Part shown: positions 54,260 through 64,000 of the stretch, piece by piece | Numbering within the stretch: the stretch's first letter is position 1 | Layout: each line of letters begins with the position of its first letter | Assembly: GCA_947646735.1 (NCBI GenBank) | Contig: CANTFK010000017.1 | Span: 186,001 to 250,000, forward strand | Direction: 5' to 3' | Length of the DNA: 64,000 nt | From: Peronospora farinosa | Lineage: Eukaryota > Oomycota > Peronosporomycetes > Peronosporales > Peronosporaceae | Notes under the pieces: model-generated | Database searches by the model: none | The model's input: the letters and a program-made list of their open reading frames with translations, nothing else | Told to the model about the DNA's origin: nothing | Translations under genes and position numbers: made by a program

Positions 54260-55828
54260 TCAAGTCTGCTGGACTACAGGATCGCTCAGTTCCATCCGGT
54301 ATTGGCGGCCACGATAACTGTTGCCATACTTTCCCTCGCTATGAGCCATGCACATTCCATTACGCTGGGCCCATTTAGAACAACCACTCGGGTGGCCACA
54401 CCGTCGACCACCACCATGTGAGCGGCAGAACCCATCACCCTGCGAGCTCTTAGTGCAATCTTCCACACGGCAGCGCACACCACCTCCGTGAGCCTTGCAC
54501 ATGCCGCGCGACTGTGCTGCTTTCATACATCCATCTACTGTACAGCGCTTGCCACCTCCATGAGTGATACATAAGCTGCCACTCTGGCTAGCACGTGAAC
54601 AGCCATCAATGCTGCACCGCCTCCCTCCTCCATGGGCCTTGCATAATCCTCGAGAACGCGACAGATTTTGGCATCCTTCAGCTGTGCACATCTTGCGTCG
54701 CTTGCCCTTAGTACCCGAGCTAGAGCTAGCATACATCGAAGTACTAGACATCCCCATTGACGAAACGCTGCTGAGCGCGGCAGCTGCTGCCAGCATCCTC
54801 GCTTGACTCTCTCCTTCGTCCGAATATGCGCTGCAGATACTTTCCTCACGAGCACGCAGCGGTCTAGCCGGGAGCGAGTTATACTTGGTTGCTATCTGTC
54901 CGCTAGACGACGGCAGTCTTCCCTTATTAGCGCCAGAAAGATCTTGTGAATTTAAATCACGGCACAAGGACGCAATGTCCTCAAACAGTGGACGAGGCCC
55001 ACATGTAGTCACGTACGCCGAATTCTTAGGGTGTTGTCGTTGATCATGTATATCCGGCGGAGGTGTGGGTAATAGCGCATCCCGTAGCCGTCGGAGATCC
55101 ATACTGTTGGTATCCAGGGGTGTAGGTGTGTCCTTGTTGAAGTCGCAGGGCGATGGTAAGAGCGTCACATCTGGTGTAGGAGATCTCAACTGACTCATCC
55201 ACTCCTCCATCACACAAGAGAAGGGTGCGGATGGTGCACCCGCAGGGCCGAGCGGAAGCTGAGCCGGGCTTGCTACATTGCGCGGCGGACGTACCCGAAT
55301 CGTATCGACAACAGGGCTGCGTCCAACAGGATTATAAGTCACTCCAACTGCGGGCGTAAGCGGCGTGAGCATTCCAGGAGATGGTAGAGATGACAAGGCA
55401 GGGGATGGCGCCGTGCGGAACGAGCTGGAGGCAACCGTCGCAGACGTCACTAAATCAGGGCTGGGAAACGCTGCTTCACGTGCTGCAGCCTCATAATCTA
55501 GAGGCAATGGATGAGTACTTTCAGAGCCAATAGGAGCAGCACCAGAGGCTGTAGATGCAGCAGAACCTGGAGTAAGACGTTCGTACTGAACGACGGGAGC
55601 CGATCGGGTGGCCGACGTGAGACGCTCGTATTTAATCCCAGGGTAGGAGCTACTGCTGTTACGAAAGCTGTATGAATATCCTGCAGAGGCAGAACCTGTG
55701 GCGTTGGCGTAGGCACGTGCCTCCGCACTGCTGAGGCGGTGGTGGGGTGCCGGTGACTCGTCCTTGCGTTTACGGCCAATGAGCGACAGCATCTCAAATG
55801 GACGACCAAGCTTTTCTCCTAGCGGCAT
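54260..55828 (-). CDS. WRKY19-like zinc-finger protein
   Basis: Intronless, 522 residues. The first about 370 residues are Ser/Pro/Ala-rich and disordered, with a basic cluster (LIGRKRKDE) near the start and TKGKRRKM before the fingers. The C-terminus holds five tandem short zinc motifs of C-x4-C-x6-GLC-x2-H type: CTAEGCQNLSRSRGLCKAHG, CSIDGCSRASQSGSLCITHG, CTVDGCMKAAQSRGMCKAHG, then CRVEDC and CGHPSGC versions. This repeat is the one found C-terminal to WRKY19-like proteins and is frequent in oomycetes. A nuclear, nucleic-acid-binding role is likely. No WRKY domain is present. Confidence 0.88.
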   Translation of the reverse strand: MPLGEKLGRPFEMLSLIGRKRKDESPAPHHRLSSAEARAYANATGSASAGYSYSFRNSSSSYPGIKYERLTSATRSAPVVQYERLTPGSAASTASGAAPIGSESTHPLPLDYEAAAREAAFPSPDLVTSATVASSSFRTAPSPALSSLPSPGMLTPLTPAVGVTYNPVGRSPVVDTIRVRPPRNVASPAQLPLGPAGAPSAPFSCVMEEWMSQLRSPTPDVTLLPSPCDFNKDTPTPLDTNSMDLRRLRDALLPTPPPDIHDQRQHPKNSAYVTTCGPRPLFEDIASLCRDLNSQDLSGANKGRLPSSSGQIATKYNSLPARPLRAREESICSAYSDEGESQARMLAAAAALSSVSSMGMSSTSMYASSSSGTKGKRRKMCTAEGCQNLSRSRGLCKAHGGGRRCSIDGCSRASQSGSLCITHGGGKRCTVDGCMKAAQSRGMCKAHGGGVRCRVEDCTKSSQGDGFCRSHGGGRRCGHPSGCSKWAQRNGMCMAHSEGKYGNSYRGRQYRMELSDPVVQQT

Positions 55829-56766
55829 CTTGGAGTAGAAGAAGCTTTGTGCTTGTTAAAGTAGTTTTGCTTGGGAGGTGCGTGTTGCGTGGTGTCGTGG
55901 CTCCAAGTGCTACCTGTTGTTCGTCGAAGCAGACACTTTAATGCCTTTGCTGAACTGAAAATTGGGAAAACATTAGACGTTCCAGATCTGCTACAATAAA
56001 ATATATCGACAGGTTCTAAATTCATATTGATAGGGATAAATATGAATCCATGTGTAAAAAACAATGCATGTTTGTTACGCCGAGCATTCGAGCCTTATAG
56101 ATGAGTCTATTACATTTGCCACTAGGACTTTCGAATAAAAAAAAGAAGGCTTCGTCTCAAGAAGAAGCATGTTTACCATGGGATCACGCCTAATCAACTT
56201 AACAGCTGTCATACTTGACATGGACAGTCTTTTTATGACTGGTCCTATTACTATTTTATAGGTGCTACCTGAAGACGGTTTCAGACTTCAGAGATTTGTT
56301 CGTTCGACACCTCATTGACGTTTTCTCCAAGATTCATCCGAAGCCACGGCAAAAGTTCCTTACTTGATATTGCTTTGGCTGCACAAGACAGCATAATCTT
56401 ATTTGAATTTGCGTAATGCCACGATTGTGCCGTCTACTTGGGTGTTTTGCTTTGCCAACAAGCCCTTGCTAATTAGGCTGAACATCTTAGATAACTATCG
56501 TCGCTGAAGGCTCAGAGGCCGGTTCTTTTATGTTTGTAAACGCCTATATATGGAGACATTCAACCGAGAAACTATAAGACCTGAAACTGTAAGGCGACAA
56601 AGTTCATTACGGAATAAATACCACGACTAACCACTCCTTGCTTTCCTAGAATTGCAGTAAAAGGTTAGATCAGTCACCATCAACTATAGTGGCTAGAAGA
56701 CACACATTTTCTCGTAGCCCGTAGCTTAAACTTTCTTCCATTGGAAAGCAAATTCGAGAAGCATCC
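55829..56766. other. Intergenic, nothing assigned
   Basis: Contains the promoter side of the WRKY19-like gene (start 55828) and the 3' flank of the FYVE gene. AT-rich, stops in all frames, no repeat or RNA gene seen. Confidence 0.45.
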
Positions 56767-58284
56767 TTACGCCCTTGTCTGCTGCTGCTGGTAGATTTTT
56801 GCCTGCGACAACATTTTTTTCAGCAGATGTCGCTGGTGAGCAATCGAGTCCTCCACAGTTTCGGCCGTAGGCGCCAATCGATTACACTGACTAAGCAACA
56901 CGGGTGACAAGCCACGACCGGATCGAGTCATTTGAGTCGTGTCTAACGTCTCAATAACCTCTTCGTCTACTAAACCATAGCATGCAGTGTCACCGCTGCA
57001 GCGGTTCTTGTAGTACGAGTTCGAGCTCGTTTTGCTAGCAATACTAGCAATGCTGCAGTTGCGGCGCCAAGCCTTGGCATCATCCAGAAGCCTCATGTCG
57101 ACACGCATCCTGGGCACAATCTTAGCGTCGGTCTTACTGTGCATGGAGGGCGATGAGACTTGAGACTTCCGATCACTGCGACTTCGTTCAGAAGATGAGG
57201 ATGTGATGTAGGAGGCCGATCCACATTCGGACTGAACGATGGATTCGGACTGGGACGATACCATGAGGATACACTTAGTGCAGAACTTGGTCTTCTCGCC
57301 CACCGTGCGCGTCACGATGCAAGACTTGCAGGCCACTTCACCGCAACTACGGCAGCTAATTTTCTTCGATAGCATGCCGAATTTGCTCGCACAAACGTGG
57401 CAGTTCTTGCGAGTCGAATGAGGCACAAACTGCCAGTCCTTGATCACCGGCAACCTGGCCAACAACTTTTCCTGCACGATGATCGGCAATTTACTTAAAC
57501 ACGTTGCCATGTTTTCAAGAAAAGAGTGAACGAGCCATCCCGGAAGGTTTTGAGGATGCCGGATAGCACCGTCCAGTATAATTTCTGTGTGGCTGGCATT
57601 ATCCTTTGCTCGCAACAGCATGACCTCCGTGAAATCATGTCGTGCCAGTCCATGCGACTCCTTGAGCGACACGCACTCGTTGCGTTCGAGAGCCTGCTTG
57701 ATCATAAAGCCCACTGGAAGACCATCTATGTCTGTGGCCACGCCCGTGAACTCGAGGAAACACATATCCCGCTGGTAGATAGGACTGTTGTTGCTCAGGT
57801 TAATCGCCTCCCAACGAATTGAAATGTGCTCGTGCATATTCTCTGCATTGCGTTCCTTAAGCACACACAATGTCTGTGCATCCAAGCTGTCGTTGTAAAG
57901 AACTTGACGACGCTTTATTACCTGCGCCGTCGAGTCCGCGTATATGACGTCCATGAGGTCATCAAGTGAGGCTCGCACATGACCTTGTAGACGGTAATGC
58001 ATGTCTCTGCTATTGTCACCCGTTGTGGTGAGACGCTTAAATCCGGCGTGCGATCCGAGCTGTTTCCACGTGCGGTAGTCGATGTTGCCTACTTGACGGT
58101 CTGCGTGTGCCTTGTTCAGGGCATCACCCAGTAGATCTTTGGCTAAGGCGATGTATTTGCGTACGTCTTCTTTGGTCATGCGCACACGACCGAAATGGCC
58201 TCGTCGAAGAGGCAAAGAGTGCTTTGGTATCTCGTTGCGTCTGGCAATGGCCTGAGCGTCCACGCGACTAAAGGTCATGTTCAT
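56767..58284 (-). CDS. FYVE zinc-finger protein with START-like N-terminus
   Basis: Intronless, 505 residues. The N-terminal 290 residues resemble the lipid-binding START-like region common in oomycete FYVE proteins (MHYRLQGHVRASLDDLMDVI, LDAQTLCVLKERNAENMHEH, AIRHPQNLPGWLVHSFLENM). The FYVE domain at about 305-365 has CHVCASKF, then KISCRSCGEVACKSCIVTRT and FCTKC, which is four CxxC-type pairs. The usual WxxD and R+HHC+ boxes are altered (KISCRSCG), as in many oomycete members, so PI3P binding is not assured. The Ser-rich tail ends in a Gln-rich helix (KKMLSQAKIYQQQQ). Oomycetes have unusually many such proteins. Confidence 0.85.
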   Translation of the reverse strand: MNMTFSRVDAQAIARRNEIPKHSLPLRRGHFGRVRMTKEDVRKYIALAKDLLGDALNKAHADRQVGNIDYRTWKQLGSHAGFKRLTTTGDNSRDMHYRLQGHVRASLDDLMDVIYADSTAQVIKRRQVLYNDSLDAQTLCVLKERNAENMHEHISIRWEAINLSNNSPIYQRDMCFLEFTGVATDIDGLPVGFMIKQALERNECVSLKESHGLARHDFTEVMLLRAKDNASHTEIILDGAIRHPQNLPGWLVHSFLENMATCLSKLPIIVQEKLLARLPVIKDWQFVPHSTRKNCHVCASKFGMLSKKISCRSCGEVACKSCIVTRTVGEKTKFCTKCILMVSSQSESIVQSECGSASYITSSSSERSRSDRKSQVSSPSMHSKTDAKIVPRMRVDMRLLDDAKAWRRNCSIASIASKTSSNSYYKNRCSGDTACYGLVDEEVIETLDTTQMTRSGRGLSPVLLSQCNRLAPTAETVEDSIAHQRHLLKKMLSQAKIYQQQQTRA

Positions 58285-59964
58285 ATCGACTGTACGAGTG
58301 CAATCGCTGATGCTTTAAGTAATGCACGACTTGTCGCGACCGACGAGGAGCTCGGAAGTCTCGCTTCAACCCGAAAACAAAAACTGATGGCTCAAAAAGG
58401 TAGGGCATTGCACAAAGTCAGTCTTGCACTGGCGCACGCAAAATGGAGCGGGGGCGAGAAGAGAATCGGAACCACATGAGATTTGCAACTTGCTCTCATG
58501 GGGCCGGTTTACTAAGCCGCAAACACGTCGAGTCATTACATGTGCACAGTGTAGGCGGTACGAAGAGAGGGATAGACCGACAAATCCATGATGAACTTCC
58601 ACATGGTATGTCAAATCAACTGGGTGGGGAAGCCGTTTCTCTGCTCGACCGTGCCGTCAAGCAGGAATACTCTCTATATCCCGTGCCATCGTCTCGATCG
58701 AGACTAACGATACCGGCAGAGGGGACATCCCCTGACATAAAAGATTGGACACATTGGCACGTTTCGAATTCGGAGCCCCCGCCAACCGTTTATGGCAAAG
58801 CGTGCTTTTTTCAAGTGCACCGCGAGTTAAACCCCAACGGTGCTTTTCGTTTTCCGTAGATAGCGTGCAACGTCGGACGCAGGTCGGAAGAATATGCATC
58901 GTAAACTTATAGGTGGTATGTAAACCTTGCATCGATACCTTCCTTTCGTACGATCGTGGTCGCATTTGCCTGCCTAATAACAACATACTTACTTGGTGCT
59001 CCATGGTATTTCTTGAGCTCCACCTCCGACATCTGCCTTGGTCACAGAAAAACAACGCACCGTGCTTCGCACGTACTGTATCGTTGTTTGAATGTTTGTA
59101 GCAATGACCACAGGTAGTATGACCGCAATCTTACCTCATCTGCAGCAAAGCACGTTCAGCATGTTGTAAGTCAGTCAACCGTTGAGTCGACAAAGCAAGG
59201 CTGTTCATGTTTATTTAAGCACTAATGGATAGTCCTTCATTGATTGCCGTGGCGACATATACGGGCCAAGATGCTACATAAACTTTGTCTCCAGATGATA
59301 AAAAATACATGGGGCAAGAAAGGTGGACTAATCGTGTCGTGGTGTATACGTCCGCTCGCTTCGGGTGCCTAAGGCAGCGCTCGTTTGGTTGCACATAGCC
59401 GTATTTTGCGAGCATACCTCACGCTTTGAATATGACGATATAATATTGCAGGAGAAAGCCTTTAGGACTGCCCACTACTCCGTTAACTATCTGCTCTAAC
59501 ATAACCGTTTGTCTTGTCTTACCTTTCGAAAGGCGTAATCAACACGATGGCGATGGCTCTGGTGCGTAGGCCACTTTGACTTCCCTGAGGCTTTGTTAGC
59601 ACCATTTCCTTGTGCATGGTGTCATCAAGAGTGGCAAAGCCAAAACTTGCCTGCATCTACGAAAACAAATTACAAGCTGATTACACGGACGTTGCGACAG
59701 AATTCGTTACACAATGATACCTTACATGTCATTTGCAGCCATTGTGCAGCCATTTGAAAGCCTAGTGAAACCCAAGCTCCTCGTTACGTTGTTTGTAGTC
59801 CTACGTGCCACAATAGTTCGTTTGGTTTATATTTCTTTTGCAAGCGAGACGGTTGTTCTTCAAATTAGGTACACGCCATTACAAGCCTGTAATTCCGTTG
59901 CTGTCGAGGCACGATCAATTGGCTGCAACTCACCACGATCTTACAGATAGCTGGATTGAAACTA
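58285..59964. other. Mostly non-coding, with two coding-like minus-strand pieces
   Basis: No full gene found. A minus-strand ATG near 59034 opens SEVELKKYHGAP before a GTAAGT donor, like the start of a cytochrome b5/MAPR-type domain, but no following exon was found. At 59655-59525 a minus exon (MQASFGFATLDDTMHKEMVL, LTPFER-type end) sits between an AG and a GTAAGA donor. A 66-codon frame lies at 59415-59215. These may be parts of one unrecognised gene. Confidence 0.3.
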
Positions 59965-60516
59965 TCAATGTTGCTGCACTAGCTCTCTCCGAAGTCTTGC
60001 TAGTTTCTCAGTAGCGTCTTCAAACTGATTTTGCGCGGCGATCAAAGAGCGGTACGAGGATCTCGGTTAAACATTGTATAGTTCCAGACCAACGGAGCTC
60101 TAGCCAGCATCCTTCTCCTTGGTTGTGATACACACTTGGAGTGTCACGTCGATCTCTTCATTCAAGTACCTAAATTTGGATGCGTAGTGTTTGTGGCACT
60201 TAGTTGCCTCGTCTTCAGCATCCTCACTTGCACGGCTGTAGTCTGTAAGTAGAAGCAGAACTACACCCAACCGTACAGCATTATAAAGTTGTGTCACTTT
60301 GTCTGACAAAGTCCATCGTATTCCGTAATACTCCATGGCGAATTCACTAAAAGATCGATCATTCCTAGAACATCCTAAAGCTCACGTAATAGAGAATCGC
60401 CAATCGAATCGCTATCACGTGAGCTTCAAGATGTTCTTTGAACGCCACATTGTTGCGTACTCCATCCGATTGTTCTTGACGACTTCAAGAAAAGCCACAA
60501 ACACCCTTGATGCTTG
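59965..60516 (-). CDS. Uncharacterised spliced gene, coiled-coil C-terminus
   Basis: Minus-strand exon candidates: about 60516-60419 (SRVFVAFLEVVKNNRMEYAT), 60242-60170 (SRASEDAEDEATKCHKHYAS), and 60061-59965 (SSYRSLIAAQNQFEDATEKL, ARLRRELVQQH, stop). The last two join in phase; the first does not join cleanly, so an exon is missing or misplaced. The predicted C-terminus is a helix with heptad character. Family not recognised. It is head-to-head or in tandem with the ceramidase gene end at 60901. Confidence 0.35.
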
Positions 60517-60900
60517 CTGTTGAAAGATCAGCGATGCATCAAATCAAACAGTGCACGTATCGAGAGTTGTAGTTGTAGCGTGACTTGATGGCAGACCGTT
60601 TTGTCAGATTTTATGTTGCATCGTCCGCTGACGCGCTTCCATTTGCAGCTACCTTATCTCTTGCTACCTGCCTGATTTGTAGTCAAAGCAAAAGTGTAGC
60701 TGCAAACGTAAATCAATCCGTACCTTGTTACCATTGTGTGTTTGTGCACGACTTCCATCATGCCCCGATATTTATAATCGACTCGTCCTAAACTGCTCGC
60801 TGCAAACTCGTCGTAAGCAAAAAACAACTTACTTCAAAATGGCAGTACGAGTATGGTGATATTTTGTATCGAATATCCCCACTGAAGCGCTTCAGTGCTG

Positions 60901-62976
60901 TCAAGCAGGAGCACCTGGACCTACAACTTGGAAAGTGGACGACACCCCAGAATAGGGAGTCACAGTTTGCCAAAGCATGTGCTTGCAGTCGCCGTTGACT
61001 TTAATGCGATATTTTCCGCTAGGAGTGGTTTCTGAAATTAGCCACTCAATGGTGACGACGGATCGGAAGGTACCCTGTCGCTCCCAGCTAAACGTAGTAT
61101 TCGTGTCGCCATCGTCCGCAAAAATTACCCAAATGCCTTTACCTTTGCGACTGGTGTCCATCATCCAACGCTGCACCTCCAGAAATGTACCTTGGATTCG
61201 CAAATTGTTCTTCGGATGCGCCGCGTGAAAGCGTACTTTGACAGTAGATCCCGATCTGTATTCCGCCAGCGCATTAGCACCGTCAACAACACTACCGAAT
61301 GATGCACCATAGGCGACACCGTCATGAATGACAGAAATATTGTAGTCTAACACCCCCATTCCCTTGATGCTTGGAGGTGGTAACCCAGAATTGGCAAGCA
61401 ACTTTTGACCAGGCTTGGCTTTGCGGCTGTGATACATGACCGCCGCAAGAATTTGAAACTGTTGGCACGTAGCTACCAGCTGGTTGGGACCGAAATGAGT
61501 TGATGCACCTTCATAACGCTGCACAGCGTACTCTTCCCTCGTAGTCAAGTAGCCACAGTATGCATTGGTAAGTCCAGCGATAACAGGTTCGTGTATTGTC
61601 TTGCCTCTCGGTGACAACTCTTGAATAGATGTGTAAAGTGATGCTCGTAGACGTCTTCCAGCCATCGTCGTCATCTCAAAGGGAACAGCCGCAATATGCA
61701 AACACTCCGCAAAGCCAAATACTTGCAGCGGTAAAATTTGTGGGGACATTCCGTATCGTGCTGTCGGGAAAATGATCGGTTTCTCCTTATGCAGTGATTG
61801 AAGTTCCGGCAGGGTTGTCATCTTCGGATACATTCCCCACTTGATTCCTTCCTTCACTGCATACACACCTCGACCATCAAACTCCGTGCCACTGACCATT
61901 GAGACGCCAATGCACCCAGACGAAGTCGACGTCGAACACTCAGTATATAATTGCCAACGTTTCTGAAGCGGAATACTGCAGTAGTCGACGTACTCGTGGG
62001 CGAACCTGATCTGTCCTGCAATAGGCGGCGTCGTCAGTGCTTCAGCATACAACTTCCTTGCAGTATCTAGCTGTGCATTTGCGACCGTCACCATTCGTTC
62101 ATAGTCCTGGTGTTGCGTGCTCGGATGTCTCGGTCCACATATATTCGGGCTTACATCTCCTTCGTTGCTCTGTGCAAAGGCTGCAACAAATGCTTTCGGT
62201 CTATCCATCAAGTGTTTTGTACCTTGCTCCCGTTCAAATTCATACGCTGCATATCCTTTATTATCTCCTGTAATTAACGTGTACCAATTCCCCATACTTG
62301 TTGGATGGACTGCAAACCAATTGATCATTCCAATAGGATATCCATTTAGTCCATCAAACCTCCATAATGCCATGGTCTTATCCGTATCGTATTTATAGTG
62401 AGCACGTTCTTCTTCTGGATTAGATAGATACGCATCAATTGATCGATTAACGGATGCACCAAGACAATGTCCAGTTGAAACTCGGATCATTGCTGGCTGC
62501 AAGTATTCATGAGCTCTCACAATTGCTTCAACAATGCCAGAGACAACACATTCTAAATTCTGTCTATCTGCACCATGTAGAGGTGGATGTACACTATAAA
62601 TAAAGTAATGGGATAAGCCACCAGGTGAACAATGGGTGTGTGTAGCACTAAGCATGACATTCTCTCGACTGTACGTGCCTTTTGGCAGCTTTGAATGTGT
62701 CTCAAGTCTATCCACAACTGCCTGTGTAACCCATTCCGACACCATTCCAAGCTCAGCACAGACAAAGACACAGTGAGTGTCTGTCTGTATGTCATGGAAA
62801 GCAAAAGCACGGGCTCGTAGACGCATGTGGATCCCAGAAGTCAATTGACCCATTTTCACATAACCAAACATACCAGCTTCAGCAGCGGGACCTGTGATAT
62901 CGTACATGGCGGCGCCGATACGGAGACAGGCATTGGTATCTTTGAAGATGGCTACATTTGAATGGAATGCATTCAT
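60901..62976 (-). CDS. Neutral ceramidase
   Basis: Intronless, 691 residues, similar in length to animal and plant neutral ceramidases. Landmarks: RIGAAMYDITGPAAEAGMFG, GIHMRLRARAFAF, FVCAELGMVSEW, ENVMLSATHTHCSPGGLSHY (zinc ligands His), NWFAVHPTSMGNWYTLITGD, AFAQSNEGDVSPNICGPRHP (the catalytic serine is in GDVSPN), and a C-terminal Ig-like domain (TFSWERQGTFRSVVTIEWLI). It cleaves ceramide to sphingosine and fatty acid. The N-terminus (MNAFHSNVAIFKDTNACL) has no clear signal peptide or membrane anchor, unlike most secreted or membrane members, so either a short upstream exon is missed or the enzyme is intracellular. Confidence 0.93.
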   Translation of the reverse strand: MNAFHSNVAIFKDTNACLRIGAAMYDITGPAAEAGMFGYVKMGQLTSGIHMRLRARAFAFHDIQTDTHCVFVCAELGMVSEWVTQAVVDRLETHSKLPKGTYSRENVMLSATHTHCSPGGLSHYFIYSVHPPLHGADRQNLECVVSGIVEAIVRAHEYLQPAMIRVSTGHCLGASVNRSIDAYLSNPEEERAHYKYDTDKTMALWRFDGLNGYPIGMINWFAVHPTSMGNWYTLITGDNKGYAAYEFEREQGTKHLMDRPKAFVAAFAQSNEGDVSPNICGPRHPSTQHQDYERMVTVANAQLDTARKLYAEALTTPPIAGQIRFAHEYVDYCSIPLQKRWQLYTECSTSTSSGCIGVSMVSGTEFDGRGVYAVKEGIKWGMYPKMTTLPELQSLHKEKPIIFPTARYGMSPQILPLQVFGFAECLHIAAVPFEMTTMAGRRLRASLYTSIQELSPRGKTIHEPVIAGLTNAYCGYLTTREEYAVQRYEGASTHFGPNQLVATCQQFQILAAVMYHSRKAKPGQKLLANSGLPPPSIKGMGVLDYNISVIHDGVAYGASFGSVVDGANALAEYRSGSTVKVRFHAAHPKNNLRIQGTFLEVQRWMMDTSRKGKGIWVIFADDGDTNTTFSWERQGTFRSVVTIEWLISETTPSGKYRIKVNGDCKHMLWQTVTPYSGVSSTFQVVGPGAPA

Positions 62977-63581
62977 GGTCGAAGAGTGATGGTGTTTTGG
63001 ATTGCAACTTCAACCAGAAAAAGAAAAATCTAAAATGATGATGATCTTTTATAGGTAATAATGATGATCTTTGATAGGTAATGAAAACAGATGGTAATGA
63101 AGGACATGGCTTCATTGTGGTTAATATGTTTATGACCAATCAGACACATACGTGTTAGTTTGGGGATAGTCCCAATTTTAGAAAGTATCCGACCCAAAAT
63201 GTAGAGATTTGTCGAATGGTTTGTGCATAATGCTCTATCATCAAGGCAGTTCCATTATCGAGGCAGTTAGTGCTAAAAGCTCGATTGGCTGTATCTATGA
63301 CGTGCGACTATCACGTACAAAGCAACACGCAAGAGACTTTCGAGGTATTGGATAGAGGAGACATATTAGGATGATGTAAAAACATCGTGGACAGTACATA
63401 GAAAAACCGAATGTGATGATGTCTAGGGTTCCGTCAACCCATATGGATAAAAGCTAGCAACCAGATGGACGCACAGAGAAGGTTCACAAAGTAGACATAA
63501 ACATTAATTTGGGTCGACTATAAATTGTCTCACTGGCTCGTCGTAAAAAGCCAGTAAGTCGGTCACTTTCTGGTCGTCCTT
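62977..63581. other. Divergent promoter region
   Basis: About 600 bp between the starts of the ceramidase (minus) and the gene at 63582 (plus). Near 63032-63085 the sequence AATGATGATCTTT(T/G)ATAGGTAAT is repeated in tandem (two copies, about 27 bp apart). No gene seen. Confidence 0.5.
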
Positions 63582-64000
63582 ATGAGCAGGTATTTCTCTC
63601 GTGCTTTGTCTCGAGGTCAGCAGCAACCCGAAGACGAGGAGAAGCACGAGTACGAACACTCTTTGGTACCTAAATCGTCACTGTTACCGCCGGACGCTAC
63701 CGTCACAGGTCCCAAGCTCGATCCCATCCAGTTTTCCTCTATGGCGGGTCGATCACATCCTCCTCTGCCGCTTGTAGGCCATCGGTCGTCGCAGGACGAG
63801 ATTCGCGCGTTGCTAGCACGGACTACACAGGCACTGGACAAAATTGTAAGCATTCGCGAGTCTATGGAGGATCTCGTAGACTTTAAACAGTTCGATAGAA
63901 AGACGGAGCGTCTTTCGCGACCGTCGCGTGTTAGCTCTAGCATCGCAGAACTTGGGGAAAACCCAACGAGGTCGACGCCATCGTCGAGTTATGGCAGCAC
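63582..64000 (+). CDS. Unrecognised gene, 5' part only
   Basis: Open from the ATG at 63582 to the window end (139 codons), so the C-terminus is outside. The N-terminus is polar (SRYFSRALSRGQQQPEDEEK). A helix with coiled-coil character follows (SSQDEIRALLARTTQALDKI, VSIRESMEDLVDFKQFDRK), then a Ser-rich stretch. No family is recognisable from this part. Confidence 0.7.
   Translation, partial: MSRYFSRALSRGQQQPEDEEKHEYEHSLVPKSSLLPPDATVTGPKLDPIQFSSMAGRSHPPLPLVGHRSSQDEIRALLARTTQALDKIVSIRESMEDLVDFKQFDRKTERLSRPSRVSSSIAELGENPTRSTPSSSYGS

Noticed and set aside
58195..58859. Plus-strand frames of 94 and 138 codons
   Set aside because: Opposite to and just upstream of the FYVE gene; no recognisable domain and no splice logic.

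Overview
The window is nuclear DNA of an oomycete, most likely a Peronosporales species (Phytophthora or downy mildew group). The reasons are: a GPCR fused to an inositol-polyphosphate 5-phosphatase (a 'GPCR-bigram', described from oomycetes), a WRKY19-like zinc-finger protein, a FYVE protein of the oomycete-expanded type, compact genes with short GT..AG introns, and Ty3/Gypsy elements whose integrase is followed by a chromodomain. No bacterial, viral or organellar gene set is present. Species cannot be fixed from this sequence. Exon borders below were worked out by eye from splice signals, reading phase and family knowledge.

Layout. 1-3340: a CoA-transferase family III gene running off the left edge, an unrecognised spliced gene, and the scavenger decapping enzyme DcpS, all on the minus strand. 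3469-13135: a rearranged repeat block. It holds a decayed plus-strand Gypsy element (A), cut at 8070 by a second minus-strand Gypsy of another lineage (B), then an inverted LTR of the A family. A non-LTR retrotransposon fragment follows (13139-13950). 14049-32128: a gene-rich stretch with GPCR-phosphatase, CBS-pair protein, SAP30BP/HCNGP-like protein, amino-acid transporter, Sel1-repeat protein, a degenerate mRNA-capping-enzyme homologue, Phe-tRNA synthetase beta and an organellar beta-ketoacyl synthase. 32157-41224: a solo LTR and a nearly complete Gypsy element (C) with both LTRs, PBS, PPT, gag, protease, RT, RNase H, integrase, chromodomain and a long antisense reading frame. 41225-64000: gene-rich again, with a pogo-type remnant, TBC-PDZ-GRAM-myotubularin fusion, ALG2, alpha-kinase, SKI8-like WD40 protein, alpha/beta hydrolase, ARPC5, WRKY19-like protein, FYVE protein, neutral ceramidase and the start of an unknown gene.

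The host genes are unrelated housekeeping and signalling genes. Three touch phosphoinositide or membrane-trafficking biology (GPCR-phosphatase, TBC-myotubularin, FYVE) and two touch the mRNA cap (DcpS and the capping-enzyme relative), but there is no operon-like logic.

The strongest unexplained signals are these. (1) Gypsy elements A and C are tiled with short, often perfect, inverted repeats every few tens of bases through LTRs and coding sequence. I do not see this in host genes or in element B. (2) Element C carries a roughly 520-codon antisense frame next to its 3' LTR, with one stop. (3) The capping-enzyme-like gene keeps intact exons but has lost the catalytic residues of both its triphosphatase and guanylyltransferase sites. 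(4) A four-domain TBC-PDZ-GRAM-myotubularin fusion.
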